Origin: Limosilactobacillus sp.
GTDB taxonomy: Bacteria > Bacillota > Bacilli > Lactobacillales > Lactobacillaceae
NCBI RefSeq assembly: GCF_022482365.1
Contig: NZ_JAKVPE010000001.1
Coordinates: forward strand, 1,054,001 to 1,118,000
DNA: 64,000 nucleotides
Direction: 5' to 3'
The position numbers and the translations under genes are program-made. Of the stretch, positions 61,601-64,000 are shown piece by piece; position 1 is the stretch's first letter; the number at the start of each line of letters is the position of its first letter. The notes under the pieces are model-generated. The model made no database searches and was not told where the DNA came from. It worked only from the letters and a program-made list of their open reading frames with translations.

Positions 61601-62845
61601 GGTCCCCTCAGGAAAGACATCCTTGTTAGAAACCAGGTCCGCAGCGCTTACGTTGGAACCAGCCTTGACAGATTTGTTTGTCGTTTCAACCTTCGCCGTC
61701 GTCTCAAGAGTGAGTCCCGGTACCTTCGTCTTGGCGCCAGTTGGCAAGGTCACCAGGATGTAGCCCTTGTAGGCTTTCCCAGCAGTAAAGGTCGTCGAGC
61801 CGTCATCGTTGACCCACTTGTAGGTCGTACTATCAGGTGAAGCGGCCCCAGTGTTGGCAGCAAGAACGAGCAGGTTAGCCGCTACGGCCGCCTGTTCGTT
61901 GGCTGACGAAGCCTTGTTAGTATCGTCGCTAATCTTCTTTACGTATTGGGAGAAGTCAATGCCGGCGAGGCCCTTCGTGATGTCGACCTCAATCTTGCCG
62001 CCTGTGCCGACCTTATCGCTCCAGGCAAACTGAGATTGTGAGGAAGTACTGCTATTTGCTGAGGAAGCAGCTGATGAGTCCGCGGATGAAGCACTGCTGT
62101 TCGCTGAGGATGCGGCTGACGAGTCCGCAGATGAGGTACTACTATTTGCCGAGGATGCTGCAGAAGCTGCGCTGGAGGCGGCGCTAGCTGCTTGCTCTGC
62201 GGCGCTGCTTGTGGAGGAAGAAGCAGTACTCGTAGTATCGGAAGCAGCGTTTTTGGCAGATGAGGTGGCTGGATCAGCACTGGTTGCGCTGGAGGCGGCA
62301 CTAGAAGCGCTATTTGCCGCGTCTGAGGCCGCACTAGCCCCATTGGACTCAGCACCGCTCTTGGCGGATGAAGAGGTAGCTGAACCCTCACTGCTGGTTG
62401 CACTAGAAGCCGCATTGGTTGCGCTGCTCGTCGTGTTTGAGGCCGCACTAGCACCATTGTCGCTTACGGCGCTTGAATTGCTAGCGTTGGAAGCACTGCT
62501 TGTTGCCGAGGAATTCCCACTTGCTGAGGCATTCGATGCTGAGCTGGCACTCGTGGTGCTGCTAGTAGACGCACTGCTACCAGTCGACGAGCTGTCTGCG
62601 GATGAATCGGCATTTGCAGCACTGCTGCCAGTGGATGAGCCGGCGCCGGATCCTGCTGCTGATGTCACAGGCGTCTCTTCCACTTCTGCATTAGCTTCGG
62701 CGTTGTTATTGATATTCAGACCGGCCGAAATGCCGAGAGTGAACATGAAGGTCGCGCAGGCCGTGATCCACCGTTTCTTGGCCTTGTACAACCGGTAGTT
62801 CTTCCGTTCAGGAGTCATTTTTCTTAATAAATTATTTTTTCCCAT
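40622..62845 (-). CDS. Giant LPxTG-anchored MBG/Mub-repeat surface adhesin
   Basis: 7,407 codons from ATG 62845 (GGGGGAAG 6 bp upstream). Exported and covalently wall-bound. Order: KxYKxGKxW-like signal peptide (1 to about 52, with YKAKKRW); Ser/Ala-rich low-complexity stalk (about 52-271); a non-repeat region with two near-identical VTFEFVDxDNN modules and several modules carrying D-D-A-x-V (about 300-1655); about 40 tandem MBG-like modules of about 110 residues, each with a K-x-Y-D/N/T-G core and G-T-Y-x-(V/L)-x-L-(T/S) (about 1656-6062); six MucBP plus Mub_B2-like units (about 6064-7202, FVDDD and TRTITITKPDG); Thr-Ser-Pro repeats (about 7203-7282); LPQTG at 7370-7374, hydrophobic helix, KKKK tail. 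Probable role: adhesion to mucus, plant or cell surfaces, or aggregation. No frameshift seen. Confidence 0.93.
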   Translation of the reverse strand: MGKNNLLRKMTPERKNYRLYKAKKRWITACATFMFTLGISAGLNINNNAEANAEVEETPVTSAAGSGAGSSTGSSAANADSSADSSSTGSSASTSSTTSASSASNASASGNSSATSSASNASNSSAVSDNGASAASNTTSSATNAASSATSSEGSATSSSAKSGAESNGASAASDAANSASSAASSATSADPATSSAKNAASDTTSTASSSTSSAAEQAASAASSAASAASSANSSTSSADSSAASSANSSASSADSSAASSANSSTSSQSQFAWSDKVGTGGKIEVDITKGLAGIDFSQYVKKISDDTNKASSANEQAAVAANLLVLAANTGAASPDSTTYKWVNDDGSTTFTAGKAYKGYILVTLPTGAKTKVPGLTLETTAKVETTNKSVKAGSNVSAADLVSNKDVFPEGTTYSFVKEPDTSKAGEQTVQIQAMYKNADGQPVTTDAVDASLNVTDQTTQKVTFEFVDADNNETVVGKTYTQDMTPGKATNLNFTMKVPDHYQLASGQTIPTSYTLPESTTSATTVKIKLNEKIYFTIKLHDDDNGQDLYSEECDLDNTVDEAGSSWRFLGGDFNHTGLPTDVDTNHYMSAGVTVPDENLKGVLTGDQGKDLSDSSTIWTNPNYKWTVAQAKELRGATFTIHLREKTATRTATIHYVYGDGTGDKKGQKAADDATVTINYTRTATKDSATGQTTYSWNYDSYNITALNGQTGAVTDGTLTVSTPDITGYNALTNGDWTLNGDGSKASTSASSFDVLGSDFDPNQVDSSKTYGELNDHTVYYTPKKSEIVTFEFVDDDNNGVVVGETHTQSMTPGVETNLNFTMTVPEHYQLASGQSLPTSYTLDASATTATTVKIHLNEKMYFKITLHDDTDNKDLYTQEVDDPQSGGYTELTIPAGTFPTGANAGNYTSVSATGVPEGVTFSGDQWNTLENANSGVWTYPNFRWSDTAKKDLFGCNIVIHLKHNTTEVTTTEEANETSILHFVYGAGDHKGERASDDAKVVFHYKRTKTATKDDVNGKESNVKYTGWVIDPYWNYGKGYDDGRDGKYDTKATVSSDNNTVTFDLPTIDGYTALTTGDWTTTTANKFDTSATHFSPTSVHTLLSTETDGNRVYAAVPVTTQENTVYYVPTKETDVRTVTEHYRYVDSNGNDAGQAEPDAQVDVYFKKNYSNGTFKTNGSTNSADWTWDATLDDHWSLDTSEGDTATPGFKVVSGNWTIGSDIKAPTYTITGYNFTNVVYDDNGHAVIDAQIFVRPTNANADTIYTTKSASQTSKEQTIFFVKSADTSSSIDRVINVTNKDGITSTKTQSAQKSRTAVINSNDTGVKFGDWTIDSSKNQWADATSLAPSEAGYQIKITKSVDGGEAVTGSTDDLKAVTVTTDTKPEVINITYTQDPTEEATETEARTVTEHYIVAADCIVNGTFYKKGDKLFDDAVIEVYYKRNVTKDKATGKVVKAGNWEWDPSQGDSNTAGFKVISGKWYDIKGTKESPKTGSWSVDIPSKDGFSAITDGVSNGFNTMNLGYPATGGENYFTNDTDPTWYWRKTLTTYYIPSNIVRVINETAPDGTTTTTTQTSPFSGTVKLDNDDKGIVVSDATSGSWDAYTPKYSGYTIKVTKSVDGGEETTGSTDDLKAVTVTNDTKPEVINITYSATSKAELSGLASSTYGSPITWNDVNNGIKVTVTGPDSATRGTYTLTQGDVQFTKDGTTTTSLPTDSGTYTVTLTDAGKQNIEKKFGNKSISWTDDSGQSTITGSATYTINNAALTIGVTGSKEVTYGSQDWLNAIGKDPSSIKNSDGSAAFTLTIKDSKGNSIAYQLQDGDLAYTTSDGTTAATFGNAGTYQVHLTSTGLANIEAKLGNTNYTFPSSLTSLSYGTFTVDKGNIVVTLNGSQEVDYAVANGRPDASKFSYTLTDGENPVSIYKSDGTVAGAVSLKNGLKTEAVNGSITNVGTYNVVIKDGSTGTKRFQREDGNKGDNYNWTFKSNAKYVIDISKVTAAFSGQGSKTYNGKTISAAELTASGSTITVAINGNADLNIPTSYTLQDGDYTWTSGDGKSVGTYTLKLTQQGIQNIEAAIYSGTDGFDPDLNPIHNVELTTTIATIGTASFEIKQKAISNVKVTADDQSKTYDGQAASLDLTKLETMADNTISDIPVTTTGLTADDFDWYDQSGTKLAAAPTAVGQYEARLKTTALAQLQSANPNYAFTEASGTINYQITAKPAAVTVSGAGSKVYDGKATSASDVLSKVALKADLLTGQSLDTSTLTADDYSWFTKNADGTYTAASNPASAGTYYLQLNSNGISKLNAANPNYDFTASGDFTYTIDKSANVATVSGTQTETYSGTAKSVNYKADGDNSVKVTFISSNGGKVISGVTLSSDDFEIVDATGAKVDAINAVEADGTTPTNYHIVLTDAGLAKLRKAVGDNYSISKDASYGTLKINPRVAHAVLSGTGSTTYTGQRIYPDSMEHGGVTLTVDIPKNDEFYTFFSHSTTGNLEYSSDNGLTWTENRPKDVGTYLVRISADGLAAIKANYGSTGNIVWEENGASTITGQATLTVVKTAGTAVLSGVGKKTYDGSPITSYKTPIALKVTALTTQGNKKEPKTITLTAGTDYVWKLGSETHTTAPSDVGKYTIELTDAGKQKIKDTYTNIDWGSANSSIKSVATYEIDPVAENSVLVNTTDGNYSKTYDGTATHTIDAGKFTLTTPLNGNSVKLDTTGIDDSSYEWVDANGNKIDDPVNVGTYYVKLTNSAFATLQSHNKNYTLTNTGLGTYTITQATASATLSGSRTRAYNGQAVTDSDLNKGGITLTITYPQNGGSHSETVDLASGDYTWNTTDHAAPVNASDTAYTLSLNADHIKQLIEGKAGYGTDAAGQKLSNVKFADDAITGSADYTITKLAADATIANNATAGNYSKTYDGTATTEVDPSKLTISTQVNGKTVSLDTSTLTAGDYQWVDAAGNALSSNPQAVGTYHIALTADGLAKLNAANPNFTLTQTGTGTYTITQADASGVLSGSNSKTYNGNAVSLTELNSNGSIKVALTIPGLTGTHSYTLKTGDYYISGNATDAGTYTVSLTSAGVTAVKDYIKSLAGTGQDGQSNVQFADDAITGSATFTINASANVVKVGGSQTETYTGQKVDLNYQANGTNSVTITIANAAGNTTGKTADASTVTLDSGDFTVEGDPINVGTYHVVLTDAGVAKVQNAVGKNYQISQDSSAYGSLVITKATGTATLNGAGEKTYDGTAISSYTTPVKVTITAPNTATTVDLTAGTDYVWKKDGQTYTTAPVDAGDYTIELTAAGKAKITAENAANIDWANSTITSEATYKINKATATVGFTADSGQTVNYNGKTGQFDSTKFVPTISTNNGKTLTIPAGVALSLAGGDFAIDNDSTEPTELGSYTVKLTDTGLAKLKSATNNYNWVNNTSATYAIQKTTGVSVTLADKNGGQSVAYKGTAFDNSEIDVNDYAITLGNGQTYTLKNGDLEFAPNQDPTNTGTYQVQLSEQGKNAISALDSAHYSYKVESAGQGTFTITKATPQVVMKGAGQKVYDGTAITSYTTPIGITITAPGNPTLTLDSQDYQFVAADGTVYAGDQAPVNVGDYKIELTETGKEKIRQNTDDDTNLDWSKVDFANIGNGTYTITQAAGKAVLSGSNHRVYTGSQVTTADLNKTGGNIVVTISVSGVNKTIDYKLQDGDYSWTSGNATDAATYTLELNKANILQHLKAKIAADSTWKGNVDLTDAALTGSATFTVDPSANVVSVSGTQNESYTGSPISVAYEQGGSNSVKVTIANAANNADGATAPLTNVTLDSGDFRLAGESGNSATNHGTYRVVLTDAGIAKIQAAVGSNYAISQSDTDAGKLVISKATASAKLTGNGSSTYNGQPITVGDLNSSTTGLKVTVTGPTANASAYSLSSGDVEFSTDGQNWTTTMPTDAKTYQVRLTDQGKNGIISQFGNDNLVWTNASGESTITSDASYKINPLASDSVLANASDYTKTYDGAATSTIDPSKLKLTTTVNGQTVDLTTTGIDGSSFEWVDQDGNAISAPKNVGTYYLKLTDAAFATLQADNPNFTLTNTGLGKYTITQANASATLSGSGRRAYNGKGVTLDDLNKHDAGNNITLTIKYPANGDASHSETVALTADDFVWNTSDGSAPVDANSQAYTLSLKPSAIQKLIEDKAGSGTDAAGNALSNVTFADDAITGTADYTITSLSTAATISNNGDYGKTYDAATTDTIDPSKLKLTTQVDGQTVELNTTGMTGNDYEWVNATGNALSSNPKDVGTYYIKLTDGGLRKLQSLNPNFTLTQTGLGKYVISAAEATGTLTGSNSKVYDGNAISLDEINQGGQIKVNLNFPGSNSASYTLKDTDYDITGNATDAGSYTITLNSTGVTNVENYLKSLAGTSQSGDSNVKFADNAITGSASFTITASTNNATVSGTQTETYTGSSIGVSYNTTGNNSVTVSFKSTNGGKDLTGVALTSGDFQIVDADGNPTTAINAGGTYHIVLTDAGVTRIQSLAGNNYTISKDSSYGTLVIDKAIGKATFSGTPSYAYTGKAVSPAGEDGYLSKYTLTLDEPGNPTYTLQDGDVEFKVDGNWTTTAPVKVGTYAARLSQQGWNNIKKINSDNVTWSATASTAGTATYTITEANVTAALSGNGYKVYNGSAVTADELYKNGSTIKVELNGGEDIANLPTSYTLKQGDYEWVEGTAPTNVGKYHLKLTAAGISSIQAQIDHVLGAGMVKLTTTADQAGQASFEIKQTVSGKVQLHGNEETTYDGTVASFNPSSATDYGFNNAEGLKTPTFDASDFDWYSDAAGTHKISAPTNAGTYYLLLNANGKKKWADANPNYSFVDEHGNSTITGSVTYTIKQRDLVIELSGQASKVYDGSTAAITADDLSSGKIKISWNNGSQPTDIASYTLSAGDLEVVNAAGNAVKNANASGNVTEGNPVYTVRLTAAALERINNLTGAANYKISQDDTEATYLIYTRKAQLTLTGSQTTTYGTELALDPNAYNLDFSNWVDTANHKPTKEEIGLKAGSLYIDYGTNNGSATDQLPKDAGKYQVKASAALIARLKSLYPDYDFEQTATTDASHEPATYVISPAAATVTITGTQKVKYGESTAINAGNYKLTITATVNGVADTPIFAGQVKLTNADLEFVTNPTNVGDYRVKLSEHGLEKLANLSISTKTGSSNYDWTQAKDATAGFEVTQMPVTITVNDAKKSVVYGSQDWKDALSSNPSGYSLSIATEGGAALSYTQRDGDVVYAQKPGNVGDYEVELSADGLNNIKTALGTNYEYPEDAADVTTKGTFTVKQGKETVQLTGHDGRTYDAKSTSVSDLDMNKYSYTATIYAADGQPQTVALTADDLEIVPNNGSTSNVGTYKIQLSNAGQEKLKALDGNHGQNYQWTFNSDADYVITASDAATAKLSGSNSKVYDGNRVTIGEVNSNSGNITVTLTYPGSNANSTYTITAGDLDWYAHGHKLTEAPQDVGTYTIKLKDSSLTRLKARLSQLTGSNVQFADTVTSVPGSATFTITPEPLINVTVSGDSQDKTYDGQPASLDVSGLTVKDGTTSLDKGTLSAGDFDWYDAQGNKLTAVPTNAGKYQARLKSTAYQKLQTANTNYEITEATGTIDYEIKQAPATAAISGSASRAYDGSSTAASDVLAGVSWTPSGLVTGQSLSTTGIDASDYEWFAKNADGTYTALTGEPTNVGTYSLKFKQSSISKLRTANTNYSFANDAVTGEFTYTITPASENVSATLSGSNHKTYDGQPVTNGEVTSPSGDITVTLAYPGSTSQSTYTLQAGDYAWYDAQDNSLSTAPTKVGSYTIKLTAAGLTHLQAAIDRLAGAGNVTISENDLKGSAGFDIQKKDLTVTLADKPGSTLGKTYDGQPGAVSPTDGQLTAEGLVGTDSLNVSGLTAGDFDWYDAAGNKLDSAPTNVGNYHLKLNHNGQQQLADDNPNYQVSESGQFGYQISQAAGTITTTGHQENTTATIDPSQITVTIKLGDNGETTVSGLTKDDFQFADGTPSESGTYKVELTPAALKKLQDENSNYQITASSNADFQLDATLTISFVDDDEGNQQVGSPITQYGLANSTIDHLSLTIPAGYKLAENESLPTSYTFSSDLAQSKTIHLVHKTLTVTFDDPDPSGQTLPGGSGKYEQMEALTKKPTRTITVTKPDGSTQKVTQEVKFTRTATYDEVTGKATYSDWTHSGDAQWAAYTPVAIPGYTAGTVAAENVTPDTENATAEVGYTANDQTGKISYQDEKGNEISSTPLSGKTGEEVAVHVDHVPAGWQLVTGQPTIPDTVKATATGIPTVVVKIEHATITVHPGETAPTGKVPGNPSESYPTMESLTKTPTRTITITKPDGTSLTVTQQVEFTRTATFDEVTGAVTYSDWTHKGSDQWAVYTPETISGYTASPAGVAAKTVNADTTDEKVEISYTANEQTGKISYQDAAGTEISSTPLSGKTGTDVAVNPVAPAGWKIVAGQTIPNKVHATANGIPTVVVQIEHATITVHPGEAAPTDPVPGDTSKTYEKMEALTKDTTRTITITKPDTTKDTIKQTVHFTRTATFDEVTGEATYSPWTTSDPAKWAAYTVPTIAGYTPSQDSVAEKKVDGKTADETVNISYTAGDQVVNIKFVDDDDGDSQVGTVITKAGKTGQTLTDFSGVQVPAHYALASGQSLPTSYTFTADKDQTITIHLVHAKQIVDPTKPATNPTKDPNWFKNQGLVKDVTRTINYEGLTTDQLSQIPEDQKKQTVEFTRTAKYDEVTGKLVANSESAWTAESGHDKFTGFTPKSFAGYTADPSRVAEVTPAATDNDSKVTVTYTANDQTVNIKFVDDDNNDSQVGTTITKTGKTGDTIIDFSGVTVPDHYELASGQKLPTSYTFTADADQTITIHLKEKTRTVDPTDPTTNPTTDPNWFKDHDLTKDVTRTINDHQLSGTTTTTQTATIHRTATYNEVTDKLTNLSNWSTDNSAWTAYSVTAPAGYTATIKQTINGHTTTINQIGAVTVNANTPNETIDITYTANDESLTINFVDDDKPGQPVVTTITKGGKNGQTIALGLEVPAHYKLAKNQSLPTSYTFTAAASQTITIHLVHKITTSSQTSTPTRTIKVFKPDGTTETITQTVTFTRTETYDEVTGQASYSAWRLDPAASTSGKAQWDAYTAPSFTGYTADPMQVAEENVNADTANDIVTITYKETSPTSPTTPTSPTSPTSPTTPTSPTSPTSPTSPTSPTSPTSPTSPTSPTSPTSPTSPTSPSQPTNPSQPTGPSQPTEPSQPSESTQPTTPVSPSQPTEPHNSGYIDDNAGSIAPGQPGHSGNGSSTGGNQSGQSATNGHTGANAGTATTTANDAAQNQKRHQQAGQLPQTGNEAASKASTLGLALSGLASLFGLAGLRKKKKDE
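40724..40738 (-). other. LPQTG sortase recognition site of the adhesin
   Basis: Codons for LPQTG, followed by a hydrophobic helix (LGLALSGLASLFGLAGL) and RKKKKDE, the complete sortase A sorting signal. Confidence 0.95.
41040..41235 (-). repeat. Thr-Ser-Pro wall-spanning DNA repeat
   Basis: Tandem 9- and 18-bp units encoding (S/T)PT with alternating GTTGGTGACGTTGGACTC-type spellings. Codon variants are mixed (GGACTC, GGGCTC, GGACTT), so the array is old but still similar enough for slippage or recombination. Length would set the distance of the adhesin from the wall. Confidence 0.85.
41240..44655 (-). repeat. Six MucBP/Mub_B2-type repeats
   Basis: Each unit of about 190 residues has a MucBP-like part (FVDDD or GKISYQD, then P-x-G/H-Y/W-x-L) and a B2-like part (TRTI ... 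FTRTATYDEVTG ... W). Two units share GKISYQD and ISSTPLSGKTG almost exactly, as do two with NIKFVDDD, pointing to recent internal duplication. Confidence 0.85.
44660..57880 (-). repeat. Array of about 40 MBG-like modules
   Basis: About 13.2 kb. Counted by eye from recurring starts such as ATLSGSxxRAYNG, VSGTQTETYTG, GxLSGSNSKxYDG, AxLSGxGxKTYDG. Modules differ at DNA level but a six-module block appears twice (54840-53170 and following; 50895-49220), and other pairs are similar. Confidence 0.8.
62035..62690 (-). repeat. Ser/Ala-rich low-complexity stalk
   Basis: Codes for runs such as SSADSSAASSANSSASS, repeated several times next to the N-terminus. Serine-rich regions after KxYKxGKxW signals are typically O-glycosylated and exported by SecA2/SecY2 in streptococci and lactobacilli (established); glycosylation here is inferred. 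Confidence 0.75.
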
Positions 62846-63081
62846 CGTATCTTCCCCCAATTCAACGTGGATTCTACTACATGAGCATAACACTTTTTCG
62901 CGCACCTTTAACCTCATCGGCGCGCCTTTTTTGACATCCAACCTAATTAATGTTCAAGTAGCCAAAATTTCTCTCAAAGTGCCAAATTTATACTACATTA
63001 ATATATCTATAATGATACTCGGCTTTCATTACCGGCTCCAGCTATTTGCAATTAGTTAAGCAATTTTTATTTAATGATCTT

Positions 63082-63771
63082 TCACCGCAACAGGTCGTTC
63101 AGGCTCCACCGAATTAATTCCCGGTGAATCTTCACTGCCTCTGCGGTTCGGTGCCCAGCCAGTGCCCTGACCAGGCGCCGGTTCAACTGGATGATCTTTT
63201 CCCGGCCCTTCTTAGTACTGTTCCAACCGCCGAGGACGACGTAGACCGAATGAAAGCTGCTGATCAGAAGCGGGTAAACCTGGTTGTCGGCGTCGATCGC
63301 CAGCTGGTGAAAAAAGCGGTAGAGGAATTCGCCGGACTGCTGATCGGACAGGGCAAAGTCGTCCACGATGTTGCGCAGCTGGGCCGCCTGGGCCTTCGTG
63401 ATGCTCGTGCTGACCAGGCGCACGATCTCGCCCTCGACCAGCTGTCGGGCCTGGTACATCGACCGCAGCAGGGCCGGATCGTAGTGGCCGCGCGTATAGT
63501 GCAGAAGCTCGTTTAGCGTCTGCAGGTCGCCCTCCTTGAAGTAGTCGTTCACCGTGCTCCCGCTCTGCGGATTTACCCGGATTAGCTTAAGCTGGGCGAG
63601 CTGATTCAGGCCGCGATTGATCACGGAGCGGCTGACCTCCATCTGTTCCGCCAGGGTGCGCTCGCTCGGCAGCGAGTCGCCGGGCTTCAGTTGGCCGGAA
63701 AAGATCCAGTCCTCGACCTGCTGAACGAAGAGCTCCTGCTTGGTCTGCGAGCGAATCGGTTTGATCTCCAC
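63082..63771 (-). CDS. FadR-subfamily GntR transcriptional regulator
   Basis: 229 residues from GTG 63771 (GAGGG 7 bp upstream); a longer frame to 63855 has no ribosome site. N-terminal winged helix (SGQLKPGDSLPSERTLAEQMEVSRSVINRGL is the recognition part, residues about 26-57) and an all-helical FCD effector domain (about 90-225). FadR-type regulators respond to carboxylates or sugar acids. Divergent from a dehydrogenase gene with a fitting operator between them. Confidence 0.88.
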   Translation of the reverse strand: MEIKPIRSQTKQELFVQQVEDWIFSGQLKPGDSLPSERTLAEQMEVSRSVINRGLNQLAQLKLIRVNPQSGSTVNDYFKEGDLQTLNELLHYTRGHYDPALLRSMYQARQLVEGEIVRLVSTSITKAQAAQLRNIVDDFALSDQQSGEFLYRFFHQLAIDADNQVYPLLISSFHSVYVVLGGWNSTKKGREKIIQLNRRLVRALAGHRTAEAVKIHRELIRWSLNDLLR

Positions 63772-63791
63772 ATGATTACCCTCTTTCTGAT

Positions 63792-63802
63792 TGGTTGAAC
63801 CA
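63792..63802. promoter_or_regulatory. FadR-type operator
   Basis: TGGTTGAACCA is a perfect palindrome that fits the FadR/GntR consensus TNGTNNNACNA. It lies 21 bp upstream of the regulator start in the divergent region, suiting autoregulation and control of the dehydrogenase. Confidence 0.6.
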
Positions 63803-63914
63803 GTATCCAATTTCAATTTTACCACTCTTTTTATGAATGCGGTGCCAATCTGCATTTTGTTTTAGCTTTTCAATTGATAAACTGTGATTGTTTGATATAG
63901 AAAGGGTGATTTCG

Positions 63915-64000
63915 ATGAAAATCAAAAATGTAGTTGTCGCGGGCGGCGGTGTACTGGGGAGCCAAATCGCTTACCAATCCGCCCTCCACGATTTCCAGGT
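63915..64000 (+). CDS. 3-hydroxyacyl-CoA dehydrogenase-like NAD-binding protein (partial, cut by right edge)
   Basis: 28 codons visible from ATG 63915 with AAAGGGTGAT 5-14 bp upstream. Starts MKIKNVVVAGGGVLGSQIA, a Rossmann start with G-G-G-x-L-G-S, as in 3-hydroxyacyl/3-hydroxybutyryl-CoA dehydrogenases and L-gulonate dehydrogenase-like enzymes. Too short to decide. Divergent from the FadR-type regulator, which likely controls it. Confidence 0.65.
   Translation, partial: MKIKNVVVAGGGVLGSQIAYQSALHDFQ

Noticed and set aside
40622-62845. Possible assembly of several adjacent adhesin genes by frameshift
   Set aside because: A single continuous frame with one signal peptide at one end and one LPQTG at the other; no internal start with ribosome site was evident.

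Overview
The window looks like chromosome from a GC-rich, heterofermentative lactobacillus, most likely Limosilactobacillus (fermentum/pontis/oris-like). This is inferred from protein style (fumarase/fumarate reductase cluster, sucrose phosphorylase, RelP-type alarmone synthetase, PepV-like dipeptidase, Mub/MBG surface protein with LPQTG anchor), from AGGAGG-type ribosome sites and from G/C-rich third codon positions. No rRNA, tRNA, CRISPR array or prophage was recognised.

Layout. 1-4199 (minus): dicarboxylate electron-sink operon fumC, flavin fumarate reductase, DASS anion carrier (cut by the left edge). 4507-7048 (minus): an alarmone synthetase gene directly followed by a response regulator and a histidine kinase, i.e. 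a relPRS-type operon. 7131-13981: a structured interspersed repeat, cyclophilin, Zn alcohol dehydrogenase, a pRiA4b-ORF3-like protein whose start abuts an IS30-family element, a DUF2252 protein and two small unknowns. 14111-21338: galactose mutarotase behind a cre-like site, two divergent serine hydrolases of the penicillin-recognising superfamily, an aldo/keto reductase, then a sugar operon (MFS carrier plus sucrose phosphorylase) whose promoter is flanked by two LacI-type operators. 21539-31840: M20 dipeptidase with a YfcC carrier, Dyp peroxidase, an ABC-F resistance-type protein behind a convincing terminator/antiterminator leader, acetyltransferase, esterase, the second copy of the structured repeat, and a lipoate ligase / enolase-superfamily / solute-binding-protein operon. 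32012-32564: AT-rich island with very small membrane or basic proteins and a possible type I toxin. 32602-36469: aldo/keto reductase, membrane-attached methyltransferase, KtrA/TrkA regulator, and a chimeric gene that joins the front of a HerA-like ATPase to a KtrB potassium channel lacking its first pore repeat. 36541-40444: candidate small RNAs, efp, glyA with PurBox-like sites, a 38-residue protein and an Rpn-type nuclease. 40622-62845: one 7,407-codon gene for a secreted, sortase-anchored giant adhesin. 63082-64000: FadR-type regulator divergent from a 3-hydroxyacyl-CoA dehydrogenase-like gene cut by the right edge.

The points most worth a second look are the HerA-KtrB chimera, the giant adhesin with about 40 MBG-like modules arranged in a higher-order duplication, the ABC-F attenuator, the repeat with compensatory base changes between its two copies, and three unassigned short transcription units around efp. 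All reading was by eye; no database search or folding program was run.
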